Below are positions 16,373 to 24,530 of a DNA stretch of 64,000 bases, in pieces. Source of the DNA: Microbacterium arborescens (lineage in GTDB: Bacteria > Actinomycetota > Actinomycetes > Actinomycetales > Microbacteriaceae). Position 1 is the stretch's first letter. Each line of letters begins with the position of its first letter. The notes under the pieces are model-generated. The model did not search any database. It was not told the DNA's origin and was given only the letters and a program-made list of their open reading frames with translations. The DNA lies in contig NZ_CP128474.1 of the NCBI RefSeq assembly GCF_030369635.1, positions 2,232,001 through 2,296,000 on the forward strand, given 5' to 3'. The translations under genes were made by a program, and so were the position numbers.

Positions 16373-16741
16373 TCAGGCCCGGTCGTGAAGCGTCACGTGG
16401 TATCCGTCGGGGTCGGCGAAGGTGAACGTCAGCCCGAACGGCCCGTCGACAGGCTCAGACACGATTCGATGGCCGGCGGCAACCAGTTCATCGTGGATAG
16501 CCTGCACACCGGTCGCGTGGAGCCACAGCGCGACACCCCGGCCCGGCTGCTCGAGCGCGTCGAGATCAACGCCGGGCATCGGATTCCGCAGGGCGAATGC
16601 GATCGGTGACGTCGAGAACACCACGGCGTGAGGCGGTCCCTGCGGCGATCGCTCGAGGCCGAGGAATCGCTCGTAGAAGGCCTGGGCGACCGCGAGGTCG
16701 CGGGTTTGGATAGAGATGAAGTCGGGTCCGGTGGCAGGCAT
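16373..16741 (-). CDS. VOC-family (glyoxalase/bleomycin-resistance-like) protein
   Basis: 122 residues with two beta-alpha-beta-beta-beta modules: DFISIQTRDLAVAQAFYERFLGLE then VALWLHATGVQAIHDELVAAGHRI and a closing GLTFTFADPDGYHVTLHD. VOC proteins bind a metal and act on or sequester small molecules. The gene is divergent from a MarR regulator, with two palindromic operators between them, so it is likely the MarR target and may handle the compound sensed. The ligand is unknown. Confidence 0.85.
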   Translation of the reverse strand: MPATGPDFISIQTRDLAVAQAFYERFLGLERSPQGPPHAVVFSTSPIAFALRNPMPGVDLDALEQPGRGVALWLHATGVQAIHDELVAAGHRIVSEPVDGPFGLTFTFADPDGYHVTLHDRA

Positions 16742-16756
16742 GAGGAGAGTCCTTTC

Positions 16757-16774
16757 GTGTCAGTTTTCTGACAC
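16757..16774. promoter_or_regulatory. MarR operator 1
   Basis: Perfect palindrome GTGTCAG-TTTT-CTGACAC between the VOC and MarR start codons. The half-site TGTCAG is shared with operator 2; the centres are 26 bases apart. Confidence 0.75.
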
Positions 16775-16782
16775 CCCACCGT

Positions 16783-16800
16783 ATGTCAGAATACTGACAT
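16783..16800. promoter_or_regulatory. MarR operator 2, overlapping the marR start codon
   Basis: Palindrome ATGTCAG-AATA-CTGACAT. Its last two bases are the A and T of the marR ATG (16799-16801), so binding would block transcription of the regulator itself. Confidence 0.75.
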
Positions 16801-17242
16801 GAGTCAAGACGGTGCCGGCATCGATTTGGAGACCTCGATGGGCTACCTCGTCAAGGAGGTCTCGAGCGTCCTGCGATCGGCGATGGAAGACGTGCTGCGC
16901 CCGCTCGGCATGAACATCACGCACTACTCGTGCTTGGAACTGCTCGCCCAGCGCCCGGGACTGTCCAACTCCGAGCTCGCCCGCGGCACGTTCGTCACGC
17001 GCCAGAGCATGAACGTGCTGCTGCAGGCCCTCGAACGCGACGGCGAGGTGGTCCGGGCGGCCACCCCGGCGGCCGGCAAGGCGCTGCCGACCGAGCTCAC
17101 CGAACGCGGGCGCGAACGCCTGGCCGCCGCCACCGCCGCGGTGCGCGGAGTGGAAGTGCGGATGCTGTCCGGCCTCGATGACGCCGACCGGATGACGACG
17201 TTCCGGGCTCTCCGCGCGATGGCCGGATCGCTGCGGTCTTAA
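16799..17242 (+). CDS. MarR-family transcriptional regulator
   Basis: 147 residues: winged helix-turn-helix with MNITHYSCLELLAQRPGLSNSELARGTFVTRQSMNVLLQALERDGEVVRAATPAAGKALPTELTERGRERL. Dimerisation helices lie at both ends. Such proteins usually repress a neighbouring detoxification gene and themselves. Twin TGTCAG-N4-CTGACA palindromes in the 57-base gap with the VOC gene fit this model well. The ATG lies inside operator 2, which leaves no room for a ribosome binding site. Confidence 0.9.
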   Translation: MSQDGAGIDLETSMGYLVKEVSSVLRSAMEDVLRPLGMNITHYSCLELLAQRPGLSNSELARGTFVTRQSMNVLLQALERDGEVVRAATPAAGKALPTELTERGRERLAAATAAVRGVEVRMLSGLDDADRMTTFRALRAMAGSLRS

Positions 17243-17252
17243 CCCCGGTCTC

Positions 17253-17258
17253 TAGGCT
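17253..17258 (+). promoter_or_regulatory. -10 box, leaderless layout, for the DUF218 gene
   Basis: TAGGCT, six bases (GGGCGC), then GTG at 17265; no ribosome binding site. Confidence 0.45.
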
Positions 17259-17264
17259 GGGCGC

Positions 17265-18305
17265 GTGCCCGGATTCTTCACGCTCCTCTTCGCGGCCCTC
17301 GGCATCGCCCTCGCGGCCCGCGACCCTCGCCGCCTGCTGCCCGGCGTCTTGCTGACGCTCGCGGCGACATCGCTCGTCGCCGCGGTCGCGGTCTTCGTCC
17401 TCGGCATCGGCGGCGTCCTCCTGGTTTCGCTGACCGGCACCGGCGGCAGCATGGCAGCAGTCCTCCTGGTCTTCATCGTTCCCCTGCTCGCGGGCGTCGG
17501 ACTCGGCATCGCACTGGTCGGCAACGGCATCGTGATGATCAAGCGTGAAGGACGCTCGCTCGCCAATCGCCTTTCGCTTCTGGCTGGAGCCGGAGTCTTG
17601 GCGATCCTCGCGCTCGGGGTCGTCGCCGTCCTCGCCGGTTGGTTCGAGCTCGCCGTCATCCTCCTGCTCCTCGCCGGACCGATCGGCTATGTCGGCATGG
17701 GCTTCGTGGCCTACCTGTGCTGGTCGGCCGTTTACGCCCGCATCGCACGTCGGGGCCCGGCCCCGGCGGCGATCGTCACGCTCGGCTCGGGTCTGCGCCG
17801 CGACGGCAGCGTTCCACCGTTACTCGCCCAGCGCGTCGCGCTCGGCGTCGACACGTTGCAGCGCTTCCCCGACGCGGTACTCGTGCTCTCGGGCGGCCAG
17901 GGCGCCGACGAGCCCCGAAGCGAGGCGGCGGGTATGGCGGAGCACGCCGCCGGGCTGGGCGCCCCGCCCGAGCGCCTGGTGATGGAGGACTCGTCCCGCA
18001 CCACCGAAGAGAACCTCACGTTGACCCGCGCGATCCTCGCCGAGCGGGGCATCACGGGCCCGGTGCTCGCCGTGACGAGCGATTACCACGCCTTCCGGGC
18101 CGCCACGCTGCTGCGGACGCTCGGCATGCCGGGCAACGCGATCGGAGCCCGCACCGCCCGCTACTACCGGCCGAGCGCGTTGCTGCGCGAGTATCTCGCC
18201 GTGCTCCGCGACCACCGTGTGCTCAACGGCATCGCCCTCGGAGTGCTGATGGTGCCTCTCGTCTCGTTCGTGGCGATGAACCTGGTGCTGCTCCTCGCGG
18301 ATTGA
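17265..18305 (+). CDS. YdcF-like DUF218 membrane protein
   Basis: 346 residues. About five membrane helices fill the first ~165 residues (FFTLLFAALGIALAAR; VLLTLAATSLVAAVAVFVLGIGG; and others), then a DUF218 domain at about 165-300: AAIVTLGSGLRRDGSVPPLLAQRV, VLVLSGGQGADEPRSEAAGMAEHA, RTTEENLTLTRAIL, and VLAVTSDYHAFRAATLLRTLGM, and a final membrane helix. DUF218 (YdcF, SanA) proteins bind nucleotide-like ligands and are linked to envelope functions in enterobacteria; the actual reaction is unknown. GTG start in a leaderless context. Confidence 0.85.
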   Translation: MPGFFTLLFAALGIALAARDPRRLLPGVLLTLAATSLVAAVAVFVLGIGGVLLVSLTGTGGSMAAVLLVFIVPLLAGVGLGIALVGNGIVMIKREGRSLANRLSLLAGAGVLAILALGVVAVLAGWFELAVILLLLAGPIGYVGMGFVAYLCWSAVYARIARRGPAPAAIVTLGSGLRRDGSVPPLLAQRVALGVDTLQRFPDAVLVLSGGQGADEPRSEAAGMAEHAAGLGAPPERLVMEDSSRTTEENLTLTRAILAERGITGPVLAVTSDYHAFRAATLLRTLGMPGNAIGARTARYYRPSALLREYLAVLRDHRVLNGIALGVLMVPLVSFVAMNLVLLLAD

Positions 18306-18389
18306 AATTCTGAAGTTCATCCTGCCGGGCTACGCGAGATCCGTCGGCAGGCTCACGACACCAGGCTCATTCCCCACGAGGCTGGAAGC

Positions 18390-18668
18390 ATGATCGAAAC
18401 CGCACGAATCCTCGTCGTCTCCGACGATTGGCTGCCTCGCGACTGGATGCCGGGGGTGACGGCATCCGTCTTCGTGGTGTTCGCGGTGGTCGCGGCGGTA
18501 GCAGCGATCCTGTTCGTCTCGAGCCTGATCTCGATCCTCGCCTCGTCGCGCTACACCGGCGGCGGCAAGCTGCTGTGGATCATCGGGATCTTCGTCTTCC
18601 CGATCGCCGGTCCGCTCGTCTGGTGGCTCGGCGGCCGCAACGCCCGCATCCGCACCGACCGCGTGTGA
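18390..18668 (+). CDS. PLDc_N-domain membrane protein
   Basis: 92 residues. Two membrane helices (ASVFVVFAVVAAVAAILFVSSLISIL and KLLWIIGIFVFPIAGPLVWWLGG) with the typical PLDc_N pattern, in which a short Gly-rich loop precedes a W-I-x-x-x-F-P-I-x-G-P helix. This domain heads cardiolipin synthases but also occurs alone, as here. Function unknown. Weak leaderless signal GAGGCT six bases before the ATG. Confidence 0.75.
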   Translation: MIETARILVVSDDWLPRDWMPGVTASVFVVFAVVAAVAAILFVSSLISILASSRYTGGGKLLWIIGIFVFPIAGPLVWWLGGRNARIRTDRV

Positions 18669-18692
18669 CCCGACGCGGCCGGCATCACGACA

Positions 18693-19547
18693 TCACGAGA
18701 TGGCGACGGCGTGGCCCGTCACGGTGATGCCTCCCTCGGCGGGGATGTCGACGGTCAGCTCCCCTGGCCGGCCGACGTGTCGGCCCTGCTCGATCACGAT
18801 GACCGCGGGAGCATCGACCGCGCCGAGCGAGCGCAGATAGGCGCCGAACGACGCCGCAGCCGACCCCGTCGCCGGGTCTTCCGTGATGCGCCCCACGGGA
18901 AACAGGTTGCGCGCCTGGAACCGATCGGATGCAGCCCGGAACGCCACAGTGATGGTGGCCGGCCAGCCTCGGTCATCGAGCAGCGCGCGAACCGCGTCGG
19001 GCTCGAAGGAGAAACCGTCGAAGGTCTTCTGATCCGCGAGCACGACGACCGGATGCGCGTTGCCCGTGTTCGCGAGTCGCGGCGGCAGTTCGGGATCGAG
19101 GTCCGCTCGCGAGAGACCGAGCAGAGCGAGGATCGCGTCGAGATCGACGTCATCGAGTTCGCGGACGGACGGCTCGACGCTGGTGAAGGACGCCCGGATG
19201 CCGTCATCGTCGCGCGAGACCGCGATCGACACGTCGCCGACGGGGGTGTCGAACCGGACCGCGCCGTCGGGGGCGACCTGGCCCCGCTCGGCGAGCGCCA
19301 CTGCGGTGGCGACGGTGGCGTGCCCGCAGAAGGGGACTTCGGCGATGGGCGAGAAGTAACGGACCGAGCGGGCCCCATCAGCGGTCGTCCCGGTGACGAA
19401 GGCCGTCTCGGCATAGTCGACGTCGGCCGCGATCCGCTGCATGGCCCGGGCGTCGAGCGCGCCCGCATCGAGGACGACGCCGGCGGGATTGCCGCCTTCG
19501 GATCGGGTGCTGAACGCGGTGTATCGCAGGACCTCGGGCGTGCTCAT
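18693..19547 (-). CDS. PhzF-family isomerase-like protein
   Basis: 284 residues with the two-lobed PhzF fold: YTAFSTRSEGGNPAGVVLDA at the start, DVDYAETAFVTGT, the signature FSPIAEVPFCGHATVATAVAL, and in the second lobe GRITEDPATGSAAASFGAYLRS. The catalytic Glu of PhzF (in AETAF) is present. PhzF isomerises a phenazine precursor, but most homologues outside phenazine operons have unknown substrates and no phenazine genes are nearby. TAGCCT lies six bases before the ATG: leaderless. Confidence 0.88.
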   Translation of the reverse strand: MSTPEVLRYTAFSTRSEGGNPAGVVLDAGALDARAMQRIAADVDYAETAFVTGTTADGARSVRYFSPIAEVPFCGHATVATAVALAERGQVAPDGAVRFDTPVGDVSIAVSRDDDGIRASFTSVEPSVRELDDVDLDAILALLGLSRADLDPELPPRLANTGNAHPVVVLADQKTFDGFSFEPDAVRALLDDRGWPATITVAFRAASDRFQARNLFPVGRITEDPATGSAAASFGAYLRSLGAVDAPAVIVIEQGRHVGRPGELTVDIPAEGGITVTGHAVAIS

Positions 19548-19553
19548 CAGCTC

Positions 19554-19559
19554 AGGCTA
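19554..19559 (-). promoter_or_regulatory. -10 box of the phzF-like gene, leaderless layout
   Basis: TAGCCT on the minus strand, six bases (GAGCTG), then ATG at 19547. Confidence 0.45.
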
Positions 19560-19602
19560 CGCCCGCCTCCGCGGTGTCCGACGCCGGCGCCATGATGGAA
19601 CG

Positions 19603-19941
19603 ATGCGACGTGTTCTCATCTCTGACCATGAAGCACCTCAACGGCCCCCGCTGCAGGTCGAGCCCGGCGACGTCGTCTCCGTCGGCGCCTGGGATACCGA
19701 ATGGCCGGCCTTCGTCTTCGTCACCGCGTCCGACGGCTCGGGCTGGGTGCCCGGAAGACACATCCACATCGAGGGATCGGTCGGCACGGTCGTGACGGGG
19801 TATGACACCACCGAGCTCTCCCAGGCCGAAGGGAGCGTCGTCGAGGTGGTCGTGGACGACGCCGAGAGCGGCTGGTCGTGGTGCCGTGCCGAATCCGGCC
19901 GCGAGGGCTGGATCCCCCATCGGGTCCTCCGCGACGCCTGA
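19603..19941 (+). CDS. Small protein with two SH3-like domains
   Basis: 112 residues. Two related beta-rich halves: PPLQVEPGDVVSVGAWDTEWPAFVFVTASDGSGWVPGRHI (residues ~14-53) and EGSVVEVVVDDAESGWSWCRAESGREGWIPHRVL (~77-110), each with the W-x-x-A/C ... G-W-[IV]-P core of SH3 domains. No signal peptide. Start taken as the ATG at 19603, the first in-frame ATG after the divergent phzF gene, with CATGAT six bases upstream. Partner unknown. Confidence 0.7.
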   Translation: MRRVLISDHEAPQRPPLQVEPGDVVSVGAWDTEWPAFVFVTASDGSGWVPGRHIHIEGSVGTVVTGYDTTELSQAEGSVVEVVVDDAESGWSWCRAESGREGWIPHRVLRDA

Positions 19942-19957
19942 GCGGGGCGTCGGGAGA

Positions 19958-20641
19958 TCACAGCAGGCGCGAGAGCCGCTTCTTGCTCGCGTTCTCATGG
20001 ACGATCCAGGCGATGTCCGGGTCGGTCGTGTCGAGCGCTTCGAACGCGCGCAGGCCGGGACCGGGATCGGCCGCGACGGCGACGCTCCACGCGTATCCGA
20101 GGGTCTGACGCAGCGTGCGGGCTGCACTGTCGTGCCGCTGCGGTTGCGGCCGTGCCACGAGGTGAACGGTCGCGCGAGCGCACACCTCGACGGCGATCGC
20201 CGCCATCTCGGGCGACCGCAGCAGTCGCGGCTCGCAGATCGCTGCCACGGCGGCTCGCACCACGAGGGGGTCGTCTTCGTCTGCCCATGCCCGCACGGTC
20301 GCCGCCAGGGTGTGCGGATCGGCGTCGCCCAGAAGCTGCAGGCCGAGCGCGATTCCCTCACGAACCCGCCACCGATCATCGGCCGCGAACCGCAGGGCCT
20401 CAGCGTCGCGACCCGGAGCCGCGCGCCGGGCGACCGCCGCCGCGGCGCACATCATGGGGTACTCACCACCGTCGCGGACGAGCTCGTCGATGATGCGGGC
20501 ATCGGCGACCTCCGCGACGGTGGCGGCCAGCGTCGTGTTCGCCCGCGGCCCGGGCAGACCCGAATGCTCGACGAGGTAATCGACCCAGGCGTCTGTGCCG
20601 AGTCGCCGGAGCTCCGCCGCCCATGCGGTCACGGTGGCCAT
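19958..20641 (-). CDS. HEAT-repeat-like protein of unknown function
   Basis: 227 residues, almost wholly helical with repeated pairs such as GGEYPMMCAAAAVARRAAPGRD, DDRWRVREGIALGLQLLGDAD, DEDDPLVVRAAVAAICEPRLL and TDPDIAWIVHENASKKRLSRLL. The last resembles the terminal part of HEAT-like adapter or DNA-alkylation-repair-fold proteins; no catalytic motif is seen. Start chosen as MATVTAW because TAGCGT sits seven bases upstream and the extension before it is atypical. Tail-to-tail with the SH3-like gene. Confidence 0.7.
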   Translation of the reverse strand: MATVTAWAAELRRLGTDAWVDYLVEHSGLPGPRANTTLAATVAEVADARIIDELVRDGGEYPMMCAAAAVARRAAPGRDAEALRFAADDRWRVREGIALGLQLLGDADPHTLAATVRAWADEDDPLVVRAAVAAICEPRLLRSPEMAAIAVEVCARATVHLVARPQPQRHDSAARTLRQTLGYAWSVAVAADPGPGLRAFEALDTTDPDIAWIVHENASKKRLSRLL

Positions 20642-20648
20642 GCACCGC

Positions 20649-20654
20649 ACGCTA
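20649..20654 (-). promoter_or_regulatory. -10 box of the HEAT-like gene, leaderless layout
   Basis: TAGCGT on the minus strand, seven bases (GCGGTGC), then ATG at 20641. Confidence 0.4.
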
Positions 20655-20702
20655 CGCCCATCGGCCGCGCCCGTCACCGGGGCAGGCGGCGTGACAAACG
20701 CA

Positions 20703-21461
20703 TCAGCGCTCGGGCGACGGAGCAAGCCGGTACAGCACCTCGGGCCGGCCACGCTTGCCGTATCGGTGCGACAGATGGATGACGCCGGTATCGACGAGGT
20801 GCGTCAGATACCGGTTCGCGGTCGCGCGCGAGATGCCGCAGGCTGTCGCGACCTCGGCTGTCGTGAGGGCGACGACCGGGTCGAGGGCGGCGACGACCTG
20901 CGTCAGGGTCGGAGCAGCGAGGCCCTTCGGCAGCCCGGACGGATAGCCGCCGCCCGTCATCCCGCCCGCTCCCCGGCGAGACCCGGACGCCGCCGCCGAT
21001 GCGGTGCGGATGGTGCCGGTGGACAACAGCCGGTCGATCTCACCCTGCGCGAGTATCGCTTCACGCCCACCGGCGACGATGCGCTCGCGATCGGCCGCGT
21101 AGCGTTCCAGTCGCTCGCTCAGCGCGGCCTGCGTGAAGGGTTTGACGAGGTAGCCGACGACGCGCGCCGCGAGAGCCTGGCGCACCGTGGTCTGATCCTG
21201 CGACGAGCTGATGACGAGCACGTCGGGTCCGTCGTCACCGAGCGTACGCAGGCGGTGGAGCACCTCGATGCCGCTGATGCCGGGCAACCGCATGTCGAGC
21301 AGGATCAGATCGACCCCGGAGCGGCTGTGCTCGAGAGCCGCCTCGCCCGTGCCCGCCGTCGCCACGACGACGAAACCGGGAATGTCGGCGACGAATCCGG
21401 CATGCAGGGCGCGCGCGCCACGGTCATCGTCGACGACGAGCACCCGGATCGGGCCGGTCAT
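20703..21461 (-). CDS. CitB/DcuR-type response regulator
   Basis: 252 residues. Receiver domain 1-~120 with acidic pair D12/D13, phosphoacceptor D56 (ILLDMRLPG) and conserved K107 (YLVKPF). The C-terminal helix-turn-helix at ~200-240 (LTTAEVATACGISRATANRYLTHLVDTGVI) and the closing RGRPEVLYRLAP are typical of regulators controlling carboxylate uptake. Its ATG overlaps the kinase stop by four bases. Its likely target is the divergent tctCBA transporter operon. Confidence 0.9.
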   Translation of the reverse strand: MTGPIRVLVVDDDRGARALHAGFVADIPGFVVVATAGTGEAALEHSRSGVDLILLDMRLPGISGIEVLHRLRTLGDDGPDVLVISSSQDQTTVRQALAARVVGYLVKPFTQAALSERLERYAADRERIVAGGREAILAQGEIDRLLSTGTIRTASAAASGSRRGAGGMTGGGYPSGLPKGLAAPTLTQVVAALDPVVALTTAEVATACGISRATANRYLTHLVDTGVIHLSHRYGKRGRPEVLYRLAPSPER

Positions 21462-22738
21462 CGGCAGCTCTCCAGCTCGAAGGCGAATCGCGCTCCCCCG
21501 AGCGGTGAGCGCCCGACCTCGACGGTGCCCGATCGTGCCGTGACGATGCGGCGGACGACATCCAGTCCCAGGCCGCGCCCGAGGCCCGTCGTGTCGGCCT
21601 TCGAGGAGTAGCCCGGGGTGAAGATGCGGCGGGCGATGCGCTGGTCGACGCCGGGGCCGTCGTCGTCGACCGCGCCCGCGATGCGCGAACCCCGGTGCCG
21701 CAGCTCGCAGATCACGTTCGCCGCCCCCGCCTCCGCGGCGTTGCGGCACAGGTTCGACACCACGGACACGATGCCCTCGTCGATGTCGTGGTCGAGGGCG
21801 AGGTCGAAGCGGACCCGGGATGCGTGCTCGTGCAGTTCGGCACGCACGGTCGGGATCATCGCGGCGAGCACGGGCTGGTCCGCGCTCGCCTCGTCGTCAC
21901 CGATGTCGACGGGGCGACGCACGCTCGCGATCTCTTCGATGTACCCGCGGGCCTCGTCGGCGTCACCCCGCGAGAGCAGGCCGTGGATGACGTGCAGCCG
22001 CGTGCTGAACTCGTGCGATTGCTCGCGGAGTGCCGTCGCCGTGCGGCGCATCTGCGCGTGCTCCGCCGCGATGACGTCCAACCGACGGAACCGGCGCTCG
22101 ACCGCGGCGGTGAGGACCGAGCTCGCGAGCGTCGCGACGACGAGCGCGCCGATCGCCCAGGGCAACAGGGCGCCGACGGCGTCGTCGAGCTCCCCCGCGA
22201 TCTGCGACTCGAGCACCCCGACCGCCACCATCCCGATCGGGGTGCCGCCGGGATCGCGCACCGGCACCTTTGCACGCAGCGACGGCCCCGAGGCCCCGAC
22301 CTCGGTGCCGACGAACGTGTCGCCGGCGAGCACCGACGCGTTGGCGGTCTCGACCTGCACGCCGCGTTCGGACGCGAGCGGGTGGGTGATGCGGACGCCC
22401 TCGTCGTCGGTGATGACGACGTAATAGACGCCGGCCGCTTCGCCCACGAGCTCGGCGATCGGCTGAAGGATCGCGGTCGCCGGAGCCAGGTCGGCTGCAT
22501 CGGCGAGCATGGTCGGCGACCCCGCGCTCATCGCCCCCGCCACGGCCTCACGCACCTCTGGCAGGTCGGCGAGGCTCTCCGCGACGTCGAGCACCCGTTC
22601 GCCGGTCGCCTCTCGGATGGTCCGCTCCTGCGCCGCGAGGGCGATGGCCACGGTGGCCGATAGCGCCGCGAGCGTGACCACCGAGGGGAGCACGAGCAGC
22701 ACGAGGCGGGCAGCAGACGCTCTCACCGTGAACGGCAT
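21458..22738 (-). CDS. CitA/DcuS-type sensor histidine kinase
   Basis: 426 residues. Membrane helices at about 12-36 and 190-212 enclose an extracytoplasmic PAS-like (sCache) sensor domain with RITHPLASERGV and VRDPGGTPIGMVAVGVL, as in citrate/C4-dicarboxylate sensors. The H-box is REQSHEFSTRLHVIHGLL (His 242). ATPase signs are NLCRNAAEAG, DDGPGV and GLGRGLGLDVV. The cytoplasmic PAS domain usual in CitA/DcuS is missing or very short. Start at 22738 (MPFTV) with AGGAAG upstream. It phosphorylates the regulator encoded next. Confidence 0.9.
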   Translation of the reverse strand: MPFTVRASAARLVLLVLPSVVTLAALSATVAIALAAQERTIREATGERVLDVAESLADLPEVREAVAGAMSAGSPTMLADAADLAPATAILQPIAELVGEAAGVYYVVITDDEGVRITHPLASERGVQVETANASVLAGDTFVGTEVGASGPSLRAKVPVRDPGGTPIGMVAVGVLESQIAGELDDAVGALLPWAIGALVVATLASSVLTAAVERRFRRLDVIAAEHAQMRRTATALREQSHEFSTRLHVIHGLLSRGDADEARGYIEEIASVRRPVDIGDDEASADQPVLAAMIPTVRAELHEHASRVRFDLALDHDIDEGIVSVVSNLCRNAAEAGAANVICELRHRGSRIAGAVDDDGPGVDQRIARRIFTPGYSSKADTTGLGRGLGLDVVRRIVTARSGTVEVGRSPLGGARFAFELESCR

Positions 22739-22889
22739 CCTGTCCACTTCCTCGTGCGATCGGACGTTGTCGGGCGGTGCCCGTGAGCATTTATGAGAAC
22801 AAATCCCGCCACCCTCGGGGGCGGCTCGGCGAAGTGCCATCCTAGTTCGATCTCGCGGCGACGACGATGTCCGCGCGAATGGAGTGATG

Positions 22890-23912
22890 ATGACGCATAG
22901 CGCGACAGATGCCGGCGCGCACCCGGCGCACCGCGGCCGCACGCTCGCCGCCCGCATCATCGGGGGCGCCGTCGCCGCGGCGGCGATCGCGACGGCCGCC
23001 GTCGGCTCGGTCACCTCGGCCGCCACCGGTCAGGAGATCAGCGCCTCGATGACGATCATCGCCCCCGCGGCCGCCGGCGGCGGATGGGACGGCGTGGCCC
23101 GCGAGCTGCAGCAGGCGCAGAAGGCCAACGGCCTCGTCAACAACGTGCAGGTGGTGAACATGCCGGGCGCCGGCGGGACGATCGCGCTCGGCAACGTCTC
23201 GGTGCTCGACGGTCAGCCGAGCAACATGCTCGTCGGTGGGACCGGGCTTCTCGCGGCGACCATCCAGTTCGACTCCGCCGCGAAGCTGAGCGACGTGACC
23301 CCGCTCGCGGTGGTCGTGGAGGAGTACGACGTCATCGTCGTGCCGGCCGACTCGCCCTACGAGACCCTCGACGACCTGGTGAACGCGTGGCGTGAGAACC
23401 CGAAGTCGATCCCCTGGACGGGCGGCGGATCGTTCGACCAGCTCGTGGTCACCGACCTGGCGCTCGCGGCGGGAATCGACCCCGTCGAAACGACGTACAT
23501 CTCGTCCGACGGCGGCGGCGAGGCCATCCAGGCGCTCCTCAACGGCACCGCCAAAGCTGCCGCCGGCGGATACCCCGACAACATCGACCAGATCGAGGCG
23601 GGCCGGTTGCGCGCACTCGCGCTCGTCTCGCAGGAGCCGATCGACGGTATCGACATCCCGACGGCCGCGGAGCAGGGGTACGACATCTCGCTGTCGAACT
23701 GGCGCATGCTCGCGGCGCCCTCGGGGCTCGACGACGCCGATGTGACCGCGCTGACCGAGCTCGTGCTCGATTCGGTCGCGACCCCGGAGTGGCAGGACGC
23801 GATCGAGCGCTACCGCTGGACCGAGCGCATCATCACCGGCGACGAGCTCACGGCGTTCCTCGACGACGAGGAAGAACGCATCAAGAACCTGTACGAGGAG
23901 ATGGGGCTATGA
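22890..23912 (+). CDS. tctC: Tripartite tricarboxylate transporter substrate-binding protein
   Basis: 340 residues. N-terminal signal peptide (LAARIIGGAVAAAAIATAAVG, cleaved near SAATGQE, without a lipobox), then the TctC/Bug fold: IIAPAAAGGGWDGVARELQQAQ, VQVVNMPGAGGTIALGNV, TGGGSFDQLVVTDLALAAGID and ALLNGTAKAAAGGYPDNIDQIEAGRLRALA. It binds a carboxylate outside the membrane for TctA/TctB. Of three tandem starts (GTG 22884, ATG 22887, ATG 22890), the last has the best distance to GGAG. It overlaps tctB by four bases. Confidence 0.92.
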   Translation: MTHSATDAGAHPAHRGRTLAARIIGGAVAAAAIATAAVGSVTSAATGQEISASMTIIAPAAAGGGWDGVARELQQAQKANGLVNNVQVVNMPGAGGTIALGNVSVLDGQPSNMLVGGTGLLAATIQFDSAAKLSDVTPLAVVVEEYDVIVVPADSPYETLDDLVNAWRENPKSIPWTGGGSFDQLVVTDLALAAGIDPVETTYISSDGGGEAIQALLNGTAKAAAGGYPDNIDQIEAGRLRALALVSQEPIDGIDIPTAAEQGYDISLSNWRMLAAPSGLDDADVTALTELVLDSVATPEWQDAIERYRWTERIITGDELTAFLDDEEERIKNLYEEMGL

Positions 23913-24529
23913 CGTTCCCCCCGAATCCGACCGCGACCTCGGCCGTCGTCGGCGACCGTCTGAGGCTCGTCTCGGGCCCCGGGATCGCGGCGCTGCTCAA
24001 AGGCCTGACGATGCCGGCGATCATCACCGCCTTCGCCACGTACCTGGTGGTGGGGATCTTCACCATGAAGGTGCCCGCGAACGCCGTGTTCCCCGGCCCC
24101 CAGTTCTTCCCCGCGATCATCGCGGGAGGGCTCTACATCTTCGCGGTGGCCCTCGTCGTCTCGGCCCTCAGAGAGATGCGCGAGACGAGTGCGGCACGAC
24201 CCGACATCGCTGCGGTCACTGCGGACGCCATCGGAGGCGACGAGCTGGATGCCGAGTCGGATGATGCCGCTCCGGCGCGGCCGGTACGGGTGGACGTGCG
24301 CTCGCTGCTGTGGGTCGTCCTCTCCTTCCTCGGCTTCGCGTTCCTCCTCGACATCCTGGGCTGGATCATCGCAGCGGGGCTGCTGTTCTGGTGCGTCGCC
24401 CGCGCGTTCGGCTCGACGAAGCACCTCGGCGGTCTCATCGTCGGGCTCACCGTGAGCTCGATCGCCTACATCGGTTTCGACATGGTGCTCGGGATGCCGC
24501 TTCCCTCCGGCATCCTCGGAGGGTTCTGA
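23909..24529 (+). CDS. tctB: Tripartite tricarboxylate transporter small membrane subunit
   Basis: 206 residues with four membrane helices (MPAIITAFATYLVVGIFTMKV, FFPAIIAGGLYIFAVALVVSAL, LLWVVLSFLGFAFLLDILGWIIAAGLLFW, GLIVGLTVSSIAYIGFDMVLG). A ~50-residue acidic loop separates helices two and three. The ending GMPLPSGILGGF is characteristic of TctB. ATGA overlap with tctC and a one-base gap to tctA show a tight operon. Confidence 0.9.
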   Translation: MTFPPNPTATSAVVGDRLRLVSGPGIAALLKGLTMPAIITAFATYLVVGIFTMKVPANAVFPGPQFFPAIIAGGLYIFAVALVVSALREMRETSAARPDIAAVTADAIGGDELDAESDDAAPARPVRVDVRSLLWVVLSFLGFAFLLDILGWIIAAGLLFWCVARAFGSTKHLGGLIVGLTVSSIAYIGFDMVLGMPLPSGILGGF

Positions 24530-24530
24530 C

